Part shown: piece after piece, positions 8,717 through 18,293 of the stretch
Layout: each line of letters begins with the position of its first letter
Numbering within the stretch: position 1 is the first letter of the stretch
Assembly: GCF_013373795.3 (NCBI RefSeq)
Contig: NZ_CP088022.1
Span: 5,332,001-5,396,000, forward strand
Direction of reading: 5' to 3'
Length of the DNA stretch: 64,000 nucleotides
DNA from: Bradyrhizobium quebecense
Lineage (GTDB): Bacteria > Pseudomonadota > Alphaproteobacteria > Rhizobiales > Xanthobacteraceae
Made by a program: the position numbers and the translations under genes
The notes under the pieces: generated by a model
Seen by the model: the letters and a program-made list of their open reading frames with translations, nothing else
The model's database searches: none
What the model was told of the DNA's origin: nothing

Positions 8717-9559
8717 ATGCCATTCCTGCTGATCGACTTTCCGGTATTCAACCCCGTCGCGCTCGCGCTCGGGCCGATCGTGATCCGCTGGTATGCGCTG
8801 GCCTATATCGTCGGCATCGTGCTGGGCTGGATCTATGCGCGCTCGCTGATCAAGAAGGAGCGGCTGTGGGGCGGCCCGCCGCCGATCACGCTGCCGCAGC
8901 TCGACGATTTCATCCTCTGGGTCACCATCGGCATCATCGTCGGCGGCCGCACCGGCTACGTGCTGTTCTACAACCTGCCCTTCTTCGTCGCGCACCCGTC
9001 CGAGATCCTGGAATTGTGGAAGGGCGGCATGTCGTTCCACGGCGGCTTCCTCGGCTGCGTCGCCGCAGTGATGCTGTTTGCCCGCCGCAACAACATCCCG
9101 ATCCTGTCGCTCGGCGACATCACCACCGCGGTCGCGCCGATCGGGCTGTTCCTCGGCCGGCTCGCCAATTTCATCAACAGCGAATTGTGGGGCCGTCACG
9201 CCGATCCAAGCCTGCCCTGGGCCATGATCTTCCCCAATGGCGGACCGCTGCCGCGCCATCCGAGCCAGCTCTACGAGGCCGGCCTTGAGGGCATCGTGCT
9301 GTTCACTGCGCTGGCGATCATGATCCGGATGGGCGCGCTCAAGCGGCCAGGCCTCATCCTCGGCAGCTTCATTGCGATCTACGGCATTGCCCGGATCATC
9401 GGCGAGCATTTCAGGGAGCCCGATCCGCAGCTCGGATTCCTGTGGGGCGGCTTAACCATGGGCATGCTGCTGTCGGTGCCAATGATCATCGTGGGCGCTA
9501 TCATCATCACGGCCGCCATTCGCCGCAGGGCGAACGGGCCGGCGCCGAGTTCAACGTAG
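8717..9559 (+). CDS. lgt: prolipoprotein diacylglyceryl transferase
   Basis: 280 residues, an inner-membrane enzyme that attaches diacylglycerol from phosphatidylglycerol to the lipobox cysteine of prolipoproteins, the first step of lipoprotein maturation. Several transmembrane segments are visible (about 15-40, 65-90, 108-125, 245-268). The signature [14 protein letters not shown] spans 147-160, with SFHGG (His109) and [10 protein letters not shown] further along. It begins a short plus-strand run with the MidA-type methyltransferase and pgeF. LspA, the next enzyme in the pathway, is encoded far away at 45.9 kb. Confidence 0.96.
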   Translation: MPFLLIDFPVFNPVALALGPIVIRWYALAYIVGIVLGWIYARSLIKKERLWGGPPPITLPQLDDFILWVTIGIIVGGRTGYVLFYNLPFFVAHPSEILELWKGGMSFHGGFLGCVAAVMLFARRNNIPILSLGDITTAVAPIGLFLGRLANFINSELWGRHADPSLPWAMIFPNGGPLPRHPSQLYEAGLEGIVLFTALAIMIRMGALKRPGLILGSFIAIYGIARIIGEHFREPDPQLGFLWGGLTMGMLLSVPMIIVGAIIITAAIRRRANGPAPSST

Positions 9560-9583
9560 AGCAAGTGCAATCCAAGGAAGGCC

Positions 9584-10702
9584 GTGAGCGAACCCTCCCC
9601 ACTGCTGGATGAGATCAGGAAGCTGATCAAGCTGTCCGGGCCGATGCCGGTCTGGCGCTACATGGAATTGTGCCTGATGCATCCGCGCTACGGCTACTAT
9701 CTGTCGCGCGATCCGCTCGGCCGCGAGGGCGATTTCACCACGGCGCCCGAGGTCAGCCAGATGTTCGGCGAACTGCTCGGGCTGTGGAGCGCCTCGATCT
9801 GGCGCGCGATCGGCTCGCCGGACACGCTCCGCCTGATCGAGCTCGGGCCCGGCCGCGGCACCATGATGTCCGACGCGCTGCGTGCGCTGCGCGTGCTGCC
9901 GCCGCTCTACCAGTCGCTCAGCATCCACCTCGTCGAGGTCAATCCGGTGCTGCGCGAGAAGCAGCACGCCACGCTGACCGGCGTGCGCAACGTCACCTGG
10001 CACGACAGCATCGACGACGTGCCGGAGGGACCGGCGGTGATTCTCGCCAACGAATATTTCGACGTGCTGCCGATCCACCAGATGGTCCGCCGCGAGACCG
10101 GCTGGCACGAGCGCACGGTCGGGATGGATGCCAATGGCAACCTGTATTTCGCGCCCGCGCCCGAGCCTGTACCGCACTTCGAGGTGCTGTTGCCGCCGCT
10201 GGCGCGCGCCGCCCCGCTCGGCGCGGTGTTCGAATGGCGGCCTGACAGCGAGATCATGAAGCTCGCAACGCGCCTGCGCGACCAAGACGGCGCCGCGCTG
10301 ATCATCGATTACGGCCATCTGCGCAGCGACGCCGGCGACACCTTCCAGGCGATCGCGCGCCACAGCTTCGCCGACCCGCTGAAGAACCCGGGACAGGCCG
10401 ACGTGACGGCGCATGTCGATTTCCAGGCCCTGGCGCAGGCCGCCGAGGATGTCGGCGCGCGCGTCCACGGGCCGGCGACGCAGGGCGACTTCCTCAAGCG
10501 CCTCGGCGTCGAGGCCCGTGCCGCCGGACTGATGGCGAAAGCCTCACCCGAGGTCTCCGCCGACATTGCCGGCGCGCTGAAGCGCCTGACCGATTCCGGA
10601 CGCGGCGGGATGGGCTCGATGTTCAAGGTCATGGCCATCTCCGACCCGCGGCTCACCTCGATCGCTGGCCTCAGCGATCAGCCTGACGAGACCGAACAAT
10701 GA
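9584..10702 (+). CDS. SAM-dependent methyltransferase, MidA/NDUFAF7 family
   Basis: 372 residues. NDUFAF7, the mitochondrial relative, methylates an arginine of a complex I subunit during assembly; bacterial members are thought to act similarly but the substrate is not shown here. Visible: the family N terminus with YMELCLMHPRYGYYL and GDFTTAPEVSQMFGELLG, the SAM-binding ELGPGRGTMM and the NEYFDVLPIHQ block. The start is GTG at 9584 with GGAAG just upstream. Its last codon overlaps the ATG of pgeF by four bases (ATGA), showing translational coupling. Confidence 0.88.
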   Translation: MSEPSPLLDEIRKLIKLSGPMPVWRYMELCLMHPRYGYYLSRDPLGREGDFTTAPEVSQMFGELLGLWSASIWRAIGSPDTLRLIELGPGRGTMMSDALRALRVLPPLYQSLSIHLVEVNPVLREKQHATLTGVRNVTWHDSIDDVPEGPAVILANEYFDVLPIHQMVRRETGWHERTVGMDANGNLYFAPAPEPVPHFEVLLPPLARAAPLGAVFEWRPDSEIMKLATRLRDQDGAALIIDYGHLRSDAGDTFQAIARHSFADPLKNPGQADVTAHVDFQALAQAAEDVGARVHGPATQGDFLKRLGVEARAAGLMAKASPEVSADIAGALKRLTDSGRGGMGSMFKVMAISDPRLTSIAGLSDQPDETEQ

Positions 10703-11466
10703 CATTGGGATCACCGCTGCTGTCGGCCATTCCGGGCCTGCGCCATGCCTTCTTCTCGCGCGAGGGCGGCGTCTCAGAGGGTATCTATGCCGGCCTCAAT
10801 GGCGGGCTCGGCTCGCACGACGATCCGGCCAAGGTCGCGGAGAACCGGCGGCGGATGGCCGACCAGCTCGGCGTGCCATCCGACCACCTGATCAGCGTGC
10901 ACCAGGTGCACTCGCCCGACGTCGTGGCCGTCACCGGACCATGGAATGGCGCGGTGCGCCCGAAGGCGGACGCACTCGTCACACGCACGGAGGGCTTGGC
11001 GATCTCGGTCACGACGGCCGACTGCGGGCCGATCCTGTTCGTCGATCCCCATGCGCGGGTGATCGGCGCGGCGCATGCCGGCTGGAAGGGCGCGCTGACC
11101 GGCGTGCTGGAATCAACCATCGATGCGATGGAGAAACTCGGCGCCGAGCGCGGCGGCATCGTCGCCGCCATCGGCCCGCTGATCCGCAAGGAATCCTACG
11201 AAGTCGGAAACGAATTCATCGAACGCTTCATCGAAGCCGATGCCGAGAACGGCATGTTCTTCATGCCCGCCGAACGCGATGGCCACGCAATGTTCGATCT
11301 CGCCGGCTTCATCCGCCTGCGGCTGGAAAATGCCGGCGTGCTGATGATCGACGATCTCGGCATCGACACCTATTCCGACGAGCGCTGCTTCAGCTACCGC
11401 CGCTCCGTGCACCGCAAGGAAGCCGATTACGGCCGGCACGTTCACGCGATCGCGCTGGAAGGCTGA
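10699..11466 (+). CDS. pgeF: peptidoglycan editing factor PgeF (YfiH/laccase-domain protein)
   Basis: 255 residues. Members of this family hydrolyse misincorporated UDP-MurNAc-L-Ser or act as purine nucleoside-modifying copper/zinc enzymes. The metal ligands are visible in SVHQVHSPDVV, TTADCGPILF and GAAHAGWKGAL (His-Cys-His). It overlaps the upstream methyltransferase by four bases, so both are made from one mRNA. Which of the reported activities matters here cannot be told from sequence. Confidence 0.88.
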   Translation: MTLGSPLLSAIPGLRHAFFSREGGVSEGIYAGLNGGLGSHDDPAKVAENRRRMADQLGVPSDHLISVHQVHSPDVVAVTGPWNGAVRPKADALVTRTEGLAISVTTADCGPILFVDPHARVIGAAHAGWKGALTGVLESTIDAMEKLGAERGGIVAAIGPLIRKESYEVGNEFIERFIEADAENGMFFMPAERDGHAMFDLAGFIRLRLENAGVLMIDDLGIDTYSDERCFSYRRSVHRKEADYGRHVHAIALEG

Positions 11467-11504
11467 CGCCGGGCGCCTCTAGCGTTTTTTTTGCGACAAG
11501 CGTC

Positions 11505-11535
11505 TTGACTCTCCACCTGCTGGAGACCGGACAAG
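11505..11535 (+). promoter_or_regulatory. MerR-type promoter with 19-base spacer
   Basis: TTGACT (11505-11510) and GACAAG (11530-11535) are 19 bases apart, and the spacer carries the inverted repeat CTCCA-CCTGC-TGGAG (11511-11525). Overlong spacers with a central dyad are the hallmark of promoters twisted into shape by MerR-family activators. The start codon of the regulator itself is at 11542, so the mRNA would be nearly leaderless. Confidence 0.6.
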
Positions 11536-11541
11536 CGGCGC

Positions 11542-12474
11542 ATGACACAACGCACCTACAGCATCGGCGAGGCGGCGCGGCTCAGCGGAATTTCCGTCCG
11601 CAAGCTCCGCTTCTATTCGGACCAGGGGTTGCTGCCGCCGGCCGGCCGCACCGCGAGCGGCTATCGCGTCTTCACCGACGACGAACTGGTTCGCCTCGAC
11701 CTGATCCGCTGCCTGCGCGATGCGGGGCTCGGTCTCGACGCGATCAGTGAGGTCCTGACCAAGGAGCTCTCGCTGGTCGAGGCGCTGAAGCTCCGCCTCG
11801 AAACGCTGGAAGCGGAGATCGCGGCGCAGCGCCGCGTCGCCTCGGCCCTGCGGGCTGCGTTGCGTTCACCGCAACTCACCGAAGCAGACCTGAGGAGATT
11901 CCTGACCATGACGCAGCTATCCCGCGCCGAGCGCCGCAACGTCGTCGAACGTTTTTTCGAGAAAGTGTCCGACGGCATCAACATCGACCGGAAATGGGTC
12001 CGGCAGATGATCGAGACGACGGTGCCCGAACTGCCCGATGATCCGACACCCGAGCAATGCGATGCCTGGATCGAGCTGTCGTCGATCCTCAACGATCCCT
12101 CCTTCATCGCCAAAATGCGCGCGAACGCCAGCGACGCCTGGGATCGCGACGCCTTCGATATGGAGGCCTGCCAGGCTGCAAGCGACGCCATTGTGCGCGA
12201 GGCAAAGCAGGCGATCGACGACGGGCTCGAACCAACGTCTGACACCGGCAGCGCGATCGCGCGACAATGGCTGGAAGCCTCGGCCCGATTGATGGGCCGG
12301 CAGCCCGACCTGGATTTCCGCAACTGGCTTCGCGCCAAATACGCCCAGCATGACGACCGCGCCGCACGCTATTGGGAGTTGGTCGCTATCATGCGGGGGC
12401 AGCGGCCCGACAGCAGCCCGAACCGGGAATGGGCCTGGATCGTCGATGCCATGCGGCATCATCTCACTGACTGA
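11542..12474 (+). CDS. MerR family transcriptional regulator with large C-terminal effector domain
   Basis: 310 residues. The N-terminal winged helix is clear: TYSIGEAARLSGISVRKLRFYSDQGLLPPAGRTASGYRVF (6-45), then the MerR dimerisation coiled coil (about 75-105). The remaining 200 residues, with many Trp and acidic residues, are helical and resemble the ligand-sensing tails of TipA-like multidrug sensors in size, but I do not recognise a specific ligand. No Cys cluster for metals is present near the coiled coil, so a metal sensor is unlikely. A MerR-type promoter directly in front suggests autoregulation. Confidence 0.85.
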   Translation: MTQRTYSIGEAARLSGISVRKLRFYSDQGLLPPAGRTASGYRVFTDDELVRLDLIRCLRDAGLGLDAISEVLTKELSLVEALKLRLETLEAEIAAQRRVASALRAALRSPQLTEADLRRFLTMTQLSRAERRNVVERFFEKVSDGINIDRKWVRQMIETTVPELPDDPTPEQCDAWIELSSILNDPSFIAKMRANASDAWDRDAFDMEACQAASDAIVREAKQAIDDGLEPTSDTGSAIARQWLEASARLMGRQPDLDFRNWLRAKYAQHDDRAARYWELVAIMRGQRPDSSPNREWAWIVDAMRHHLTD

Positions 12475-12623
12475 CGAGGAATTCGATCCTGTCCCCCCGC
12501 GGCGCTTGACCGGTCGACTGTTAAGCGCTGTGGCCGTCCTGCCCTAGACGTTAAGCCGTTTTAACGATATCGCAGGACGCAATGAGGGAAGCGTCAAACC
12601 ACCAGTTTCAAACTGGGACAGTC

Positions 12624-13202
12624 GTGCGCGCCGCGATCGCAGCCACATGGCTGGCGATTGCGTGCGCGCTTGGCGGATGCGCGGCCGGTGGCAACGTGGC
12701 CGACTCCTACGCAATGGCCACGCCTGCGAGCGGCGGCGCCACCGTCGCATTCGAATCGATCGACGGTCCGCCGCCCCAGGTCTTCGACCGCATGGTCGGT
12801 GTGCTCGACAGCGAATCCAAGCTGCGCAGCCTGTCGATCGTGTCGCGCCAGGGCACCGCGGCCTATCGCGTGCGCAGCTATCTCTCGGCGCAGGTGGTGC
12901 GCGGCCGCACCATGATCGCGTGGGTGTGGGACGTCTACGACAGCAGCCAGCAACGGGCGCTCCGGCTGTCCGGCACAGAGCCCGCCGGCAAGGCCGGCCG
13001 CGACGCCTGGGCCGCCGCCGACGATCTGGTGCTGCGCAAGATCGCCCAGGCCGGCCTCAGCGGCCTGTCCAGCATGATCAATGGCGGTCCGGCGGATAGC
13101 CCGGCGCCAGCCGCGGCACCGGAGCTCCGTGGGCCGGCGATGGTCAGCGCCCCGGCCCTCGCCGCGCCCGAGACCGTGGCACTCAGCTATTCCGCCAACT
13201 AA
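12624..13202 (+). CDS. hypothetical lipoprotein
   Basis: About 192 residues if translation starts at GTG 12624 (VRAAIAATW), or 206 from ATG 12582. The first part is a lipoprotein signal peptide with lipobox LGGC, so the mature protein begins at that cysteine and is anchored to a membrane. The middle has a mixed alpha/beta domain (FDRMVGVLDSESKLRSLSIVSRQ); the last 45 residues are rich in Ala and Pro. I recognise no family function. It would be processed by Lgt and LspA, both encoded in this window. Confidence 0.75.
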   Translation: MRAAIAATWLAIACALGGCAAGGNVADSYAMATPASGGATVAFESIDGPPPQVFDRMVGVLDSESKLRSLSIVSRQGTAAYRVRSYLSAQVVRGRTMIAWVWDVYDSSQQRALRLSGTEPAGKAGRDAWAAADDLVLRKIAQAGLSGLSSMINGGPADSPAPAAAPELRGPAMVSAPALAAPETVALSYSAN

Positions 13203-13379
13203 CCCCCGGAATCTCCCGGGGAAAGGCTTTTTTGCCCAGGAAAACGTGGGCCGAAGCGCCTAATGGGTTGCCAGCGGCGGCGCCTCCCTGATATTCCCTC
13301 GCGCACCGAAAACCCGCCGGTTCTGTAAGGACTTGAGATGCTGAACGTCGTATCCAGCAAGGCGCGGGGGGAAGCATCG

Positions 13380-14333
<954 letters not shown>

Positions 14334-14337
14334 ATGT

Positions 14338-14364
14338 GTCGTCCCGGCTCAAGGCCGGGACGAC
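14338..14364. repeat. dispersed palindrome after prs
   Basis: GTCGTCCCGGC-TCAAG-GCCGGGACGAC, the same 11-bp arms as the copy at 4485-4510. It starts a few bases after the prs stop codon and could serve as its terminator or protect the mRNA end. Confidence 0.85.
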
Positions 14365-14391
14365 ACCGAGTTTGCGGCAGCGGCCACCAAC

Positions 14392-15199
14392 TCAAAACCC
14401 CGGTCGCGGCACGTGGCTCATCAGCGTCCGCGCATAGCCGCCGTCGACGATGATCTCCTCACCATTGACGTATGACGCGCGGTCGCTCGCCAGGAACAGG
14501 GTCGCATCCGCCATGTCCTGCGGCGCGCCGATCCGGCGCATCGGCACGACGGCGGTGCGCCGCTCGGTGACCCCGGGCGTGTCGTAGAACGCCTGGCTCA
14601 TCGGCGTGACGACAAGGCCCGGGCTGACCACATTGCTGCGGATGCCGTGCGGCCCCCATTCAGCGGCGAGTTGCTGCGAGAGCATCACGACAGCGGCCTT
14701 GCTGACGCTGTAGGCGCCGCTCTGCCCCTGCGCATTGCTGGCGGCGATCGAGGCGACGTGGATGAGACTGCCGCGTCCGGCCTTGCCGCATCTGGCGGCC
14801 GAACGCCTGCGCGCAGATGAAATAGCCGGTGAGATTGACCGCCAGCACCGCGTTCCATTCGGCGAGCGGCAGCGTATCGAGCCCGCCGGGGCGCAGCACC
14901 GCCGCGGTGTTGACGAGGATGTCGCTGGGGCCAAGCGTTCGCGCGACGGCATCGGCCGCAGCCGCGACGTTGTCCTCGCTGGTCGTGTCGCAGCTTGCGA
15001 CGAGATGACCATCGCCGAACTCGCGAAGCTTTGCCTTCGTCTCCGCAAGCCCGCGCTCGTCGCGATCGAGCGCGGCGACCCTGGCGCCGGCGCGCGCGAA
15101 ACTGACCGCGGTGGCGCGGCCGATGCCGCCGCCTCCGCCGGTGACAACGGCAACGCTGCCCGACAGGCCGAGCCAGTCGGAAGAATGTTGTTCGGTCAT
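14392..15199 (-). pseudogene. short-chain dehydrogenase/reductase, frameshifted
   Basis: Two minus-strand frames together give one complete SDR of about 268 residues. The N-terminal part starts at ATG 15199 (MTEQHSSDW) and holds the NAD(P) motif TGGGGGIG and the NTAAVL (NAG-like) segment. The C-terminal part holds the catalytic SGAYSVSK and the typical end EEIIVDGGYA. The switch is near 14779-14785, where the first frame reads QMRQGRTRQSH while one base less gives QMRQAGRGSLIHVAS. One inserted base (or two deleted) explains it. Either the gene is broken or the assembly has a single-base error. Substrate unknown. Confidence 0.8.
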
Positions 15200-15322
15200 G
15201 GGCGCCTCCCGCGCGTTCTGATTATGCCGGCAAGCATAACCGAACGTGCTGGCTGCGACAGCGATCCCGGCACGCATGCCGGAATCGCTTTTGCGTTGGG
15301 CCTTAAGCTATTGACGCTATTT

Positions 15323-15372
15323 GCGTATGATCTTTTCGGAAAACCGCTTCGCACTTTTCCGGATCATGCGCG
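15323..15372. repeat. dispersed repeat (GCATGATCCGGAAAAGTG type)
   Basis: On the minus strand the stretch reads GCGCATGATCCGGAAAAGTG, then GCGAAGCGGTTTTCCGAAAA and GATCAT. A diverged copy lies at 35100-35146. The two were recognised by comparing them with each other; the GGAAAA/TTTTCC arms can pair. Confidence 0.65.
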
Positions 15373-15954
15373 CTAGCCAGGTATTCCCGCCGCGACCTGG
15401 CCGCGCAGGCGTTCCAGGCTGAGCAGCGTGTTGGCGCAGGCCTCCGCGACCTCGATCCCCTTGATCACAAAGTGCTTGCGGAAGAAGTCGTAATGCACCT
15501 CGGTCTCGTGGAATTGCTGCGGCGTCAGCACCGCCGAGAACACCGGCACCTCGGTGCGCAACTGCACATCCATCAGCGCCTTGATCACGGTGTCGGCGAC
15601 GAATTCGTGGCGGTAGATGCCGCCATCGACGACGAGCCCGGCCGCGACGATCGCGGTGTAGCGGCGGGTCTTCGCCAGCAGTTGCGCGTGCAGCGGGATC
15701 TCGAACGAGCCCGGCACCTCGAACACGTCGACATTGGTGATGTGGCGCGCCTCGATCTCCTTCAGGAAGGAGATGCGGCACTCTTCCACCACATCGCGAT
15801 GCCAGGACGACTGCACGAAGGCAACGCGCTGCGGCTTGGCGAAGTGCGGATGCTCCGGCGCCGGCGGACGAGCCGGCGTATCGGGAAGGCTTTCTGCTTG
15901 GGAGGTCTGGACTTGAGAAGCTTGAAGGTCTTGGTCTTGCAACATCTGATTCAT
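15373..15954 (-). CDS. ribH: 6,7-dimethyl-8-ribityllumazine synthase, type II
   Basis: 193 residues. It condenses 5-amino-6-ribitylaminouracil with dihydroxybutanone phosphate, the penultimate step of riboflavin synthesis. Visible: VAFVQSSWHRDVVEE, the VFEVPGSFEIPLHAQ segment and the catalytic histidine region IYRHEFVADTV. The sequence resembles the decameric RibH2 type known from Rhizobiales and Brucella more than the icosahedral RibH1. About 40 N-terminal residues are Gln/Ser/Pro-rich and probably disordered. GAGGAAAG precedes the start. An FMN riboswitch at 16037-16183 in the leader predicts repression by FMN. RibF, the downstream flavin kinase, is encoded at 40.9 kb. Confidence 0.95.
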   Translation of the reverse strand: MNQMLQDQDLQASQVQTSQAESLPDTPARPPAPEHPHFAKPQRVAFVQSSWHRDVVEECRISFLKEIEARHITNVDVFEVPGSFEIPLHAQLLAKTRRYTAIVAAGLVVDGGIYRHEFVADTVIKALMDVQLRTEVPVFSAVLTPQQFHETEVHYDFFRKHFVIKGIEVAEACANTLLSLERLRGQVAAGIPG

Positions 15955-16036
15955 GGCTTTCCTCTTTCAGGACCAGAATCAGGGCACACGGACAACGACA
16001 CAAGCCCACGCGAAAATCGCGTTGGCTGCCGCAACC

Positions 16037-16183
16037 GTTCTCTTTCATCCGGACTGTAACCGTCGGCTTCGGAATTGCACCGAATCTGCTGACCCTTCCT
16101 CCGGCTTCGCGGAAGAAGGCGCTCGCGGGCTTGGGCTCATCACCCTTTACCGCCGGTGGGGATTTTCACCCCGCCCTGAGAAC
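16037..16183 (-). promoter_or_regulatory. FMN riboswitch (RFN element)
   Basis: Read on the minus strand, the element begins GTTCTCAGGGCGGGGTGAAA, continues with CCCCACCGGCGGTA, GCCCGCGAGCG, GGTCAGCAGATTCGGTGCAA, TTCCGAAGCCGACGGTTACAG and ends GTCCGGATGAAAGAGAAC. These are the conserved blocks of the RFN element in the right order, with GTTCTC/GAGAAC closing stem P1. It ends about 80 bases before the ribH start codon and is expected to switch off expression when FMN is abundant. Confidence 0.97.
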
Positions 16184-16630
16184 ATCGGCACGCCCGGGAT
16201 GGACGTGCTTGAGGCGAAATATGACCAAACCGCGACAGCTGGGCAAGCATCTTTGGCATGGGGAAACGGCATGTCCCCATGAGCGCGCTGCGGCCCTTGC
16301 AGAGAGAAGTGAGCGCCCGAAAGGCTGATTCACGCGTGCGGCGAAGCGCCCGCAAATGGTTAATAAATCGTTACGCGAACGCCTAGATTCCGATTTGTTC
16401 GCAAAATCACAAGTGTGGCGGAGATCAGCTGTGGACGATGCGCGCTTTGGCTGTGGACGGACTCGGCGTGCGGTTGCGCGGATTCCGCAAATCACATCAC
16501 TTCATCGGCGTCAGGTCCAGGGCATCCGGAAGCCCGGTCAAGGAACTGCACTCGGCCACGACGCAGTATGTCGCAAGTGCCGGCTTCCGTGTGCGTATCA
16601 AGCGATCATAAGAACAAGGTCCGAGACGGC
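16184..16630. other. intergenic region, promoters only
   Basis: The 447 bases between the riboswitch and the YbjN-domain gene must hold the divergent promoters of both. I see no conserved protein (the open frames at 16356 and 16415 overlap the YbjN gene or extend it upstream without conservation), no RNA fold I recognise, and no repeat of the families found elsewhere in the window. Confidence 0.5.
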
Positions 16631-17131
16631 ATGTCCCTCCTCGAAAGCATTATCGATTCCCGGAACAACCCGCTTGCGGTGGTCGAGGATATCGCCACTG
16701 ACAACAACTGGGCGTTCGAGCGTTCCGGCGAAGATGAGGTGACGATCGTCTCCAAGGGAGACTGGATCGATTATCAGCTCTCCTTCACCTGGATGGGAGA
16801 GATCGAGGCGCTGCATCTTGCATGCGCCTTCGACATGAAGATGCCGCAGGCGCGGCGCGCCGAGGTGCAGCGGCTGGTCGCCGCGATCAACGAGCAATTG
16901 TGGGTCGGCCATTTCGACCTGTGGACCCACACCGGCATGGTGATGCATCGCCAGGCGCTGGTGCTGCCCGGCGGCCTCACCGCCTCCACCGCACAATGCG
17001 AGGCCATGGTGGTCAACGCGATCCACGCCTGCGAGCGCTACTATCCGGCGTTCCAGTTCGTGGTGTGGGCCGGCAAGTCGACCGCCGAGGCGATGGCCGC
17101 GGCGATGTTCGATACCGAGGGCGAGGCGTAG
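16631..17131 (+). CDS. YbjN domain-containing protein
   Basis: 166 residues. YbjN-domain proteins are built like type III secretion chaperones and are linked to stress, but have no defined biochemical role. Visible: MSLLESIIDSRNNPLAVVEDIATDNNWAFERSGEDE and the aromatic WVGHFDLWTHTGMVMHRQALVL block. No signal peptide or membrane segment. I chose ATG 16631; the frame runs 72 codons further upstream but that part is Arg/Ser/Cys-rich and unlike a protein. It is followed by proC on the same strand after a palindromic repeat, an arrangement that suggests independent transcription. Confidence 0.85.
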   Translation: MSLLESIIDSRNNPLAVVEDIATDNNWAFERSGEDEVTIVSKGDWIDYQLSFTWMGEIEALHLACAFDMKMPQARRAEVQRLVAAINEQLWVGHFDLWTHTGMVMHRQALVLPGGLTASTAQCEAMVVNAIHACERYYPAFQFVVWAGKSTAEAMAAAMFDTEGEA

Positions 17132-17159
17132 GGTTTCGCCCGGCCTTTCCACACCTTCA

Positions 17160-17290
17160 GCGTCGTCCCTGCGGAAGCAGGGACCCATACTCCGCGGCGT
17201 CAGTGGTCGCGCATACTGCTTGTCGCCCGCCCCTCGCTTCACTAGAACCGCCTGTGGTTATGGGTCCCGGCTCAAGGCCGGGACGACACA
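17160..17290. repeat. two palindromes of the GGGACCCATA family
   Basis: GCGTCGTCCCTGCGGAAGCA followed by GGGACCCATA (17160-17195) and TGTGGTTATGGGTCCCGGC...GCCGGGACGACAC (17253-17289) face each other in the YbjN-proC gap. The GGTTATGGGTCCC segment is the same sequence that the insertion element at 57.2 kb has entered. Confidence 0.75.
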
Positions 17291-17308
17291 GAGTTTGTGG
17301 AGCGACCC

Positions 17309-18139
17309 GTGAACACATCCAGCAGCGCATTGACGAATACGACCGGCACCATCGCGCTTGCGGGCGCGGGCAAGATGGGCGGCGCAATGCTGACCGGCTG
17401 GCTCGCGCAGGGCCTCTCGCCCAAGCATGTCGCGGTGATCGATCCGCATCTTTCGCCCGAGATCTCCGCGCTTGCCGCGAAGGGCGTGCGGCTCAATCCG
17501 CTGGCGAAAGATCTCGGCACGGTCGACACGCTTGTCGTCGCGGTGAAGCCGCAATCGTTCCGCGATGCCGGCGCCGCGCTGAGGTTGTTGGTCGGCCCGT
17601 CGACACTCGTGGTCTCGATCATGGCCGGCACGACGATGTCAGCGCTGGAAGAGGTGGTCGGCGGCGCGGTGGTGCGCGCGATGCCGAACACGCCGGCGGC
17701 GATCGGCCGCGGCATCACGGTCGCGGTGCCGTCAAAGCGCGTCACCGCCGCGCAGCGCGCCATGACCGATGCGCTGCTGAAAGCGACCGGGCTGGTCGAA
17801 TGGGTCGACAATGAAGGCCTGATGGACGCGGTGACCGCGGTCTCCGGCTCAGGGCCGGCCTATGTGTTCCTGCTCGCCGAGGAGCTCGCCCGCGCCGGCG
17901 TCGCGGCCGGCCTGCCCGAGCAGCTCGCGACCACGCTGGCGCGCGCAACCGTCGCCGGCTCCGGCGAGTTGCTGCATCGCTCCGATCTGCCGTCGGCGAC
18001 GCTGCGGCAGAATGTCACCTCGCCCGGCGGCACCACGGCGGCCGCGCTCGAGGTTCTGATGGCGAGCGACGGCATGCAGCCGCTGATGACCCGCGCGATC
18101 GCTGCGGCGACGCGACGCTCGAAAGAATTGGCGAAGTAG
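17309..18139 (+). CDS. proC: pyrroline-5-carboxylate reductase
   Basis: 276 residues. It reduces pyrroline-5-carboxylate to proline with NAD(P)H, the last step of proline synthesis. Visible: the Rossmann motif ALAGAGKMGGAM, the VVAVKPQ strand, MPNTPAAIG, and the C-terminal signature DAVTAVSGSGPAYVFLLAEEL with TSPGGTTAAALEVL. Two GTG starts are possible, 17297 and 17309; GGAG at 17299-17302 sits six bases before the second, which is preferred. Confidence 0.94.
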   Translation: MNTSSSALTNTTGTIALAGAGKMGGAMLTGWLAQGLSPKHVAVIDPHLSPEISALAAKGVRLNPLAKDLGTVDTLVVAVKPQSFRDAGAALRLLVGPSTLVVSIMAGTTMSALEEVVGGAVVRAMPNTPAAIGRGITVAVPSKRVTAAQRAMTDALLKATGLVEWVDNEGLMDAVTAVSGSGPAYVFLLAEELARAGVAAGLPEQLATTLARATVAGSGELLHRSDLPSATLRQNVTSPGGTTAAALEVLMASDGMQPLMTRAIAAATRRSKELAK

Positions 18140-18165
18140 TCCCTCGCCTACCCATCACCTGTCAT

Positions 18166-18266
18166 CCCGTCACCCTGAGGTGCTCGCGGAGCGAGCCTCG
18201 AAGGGTGCACGGCCCGCGGCCCATCCTTCGAGGCTCGCTCCGCTCGCACCTCAGGATGACGTCGGA
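18166..18266. repeat. about 100-bp imperfect palindrome (CACCCTGAGGTGCTCGCGG type)
   Basis: The left arm CACCCTGAGGTGCTCGCGG then AGCGAGCCTCGAAGG pairs with the right arm CCTTCGAGGCTCGCTCCGC then CACCTCAGGATG. A second copy with different filling lies at 42401-42502. It separates the convergent proC and thioesterase genes. Confidence 0.8.
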
Positions 18267-18293
18267 ATACGCGGATCGGCCTAGAGACTTTAT

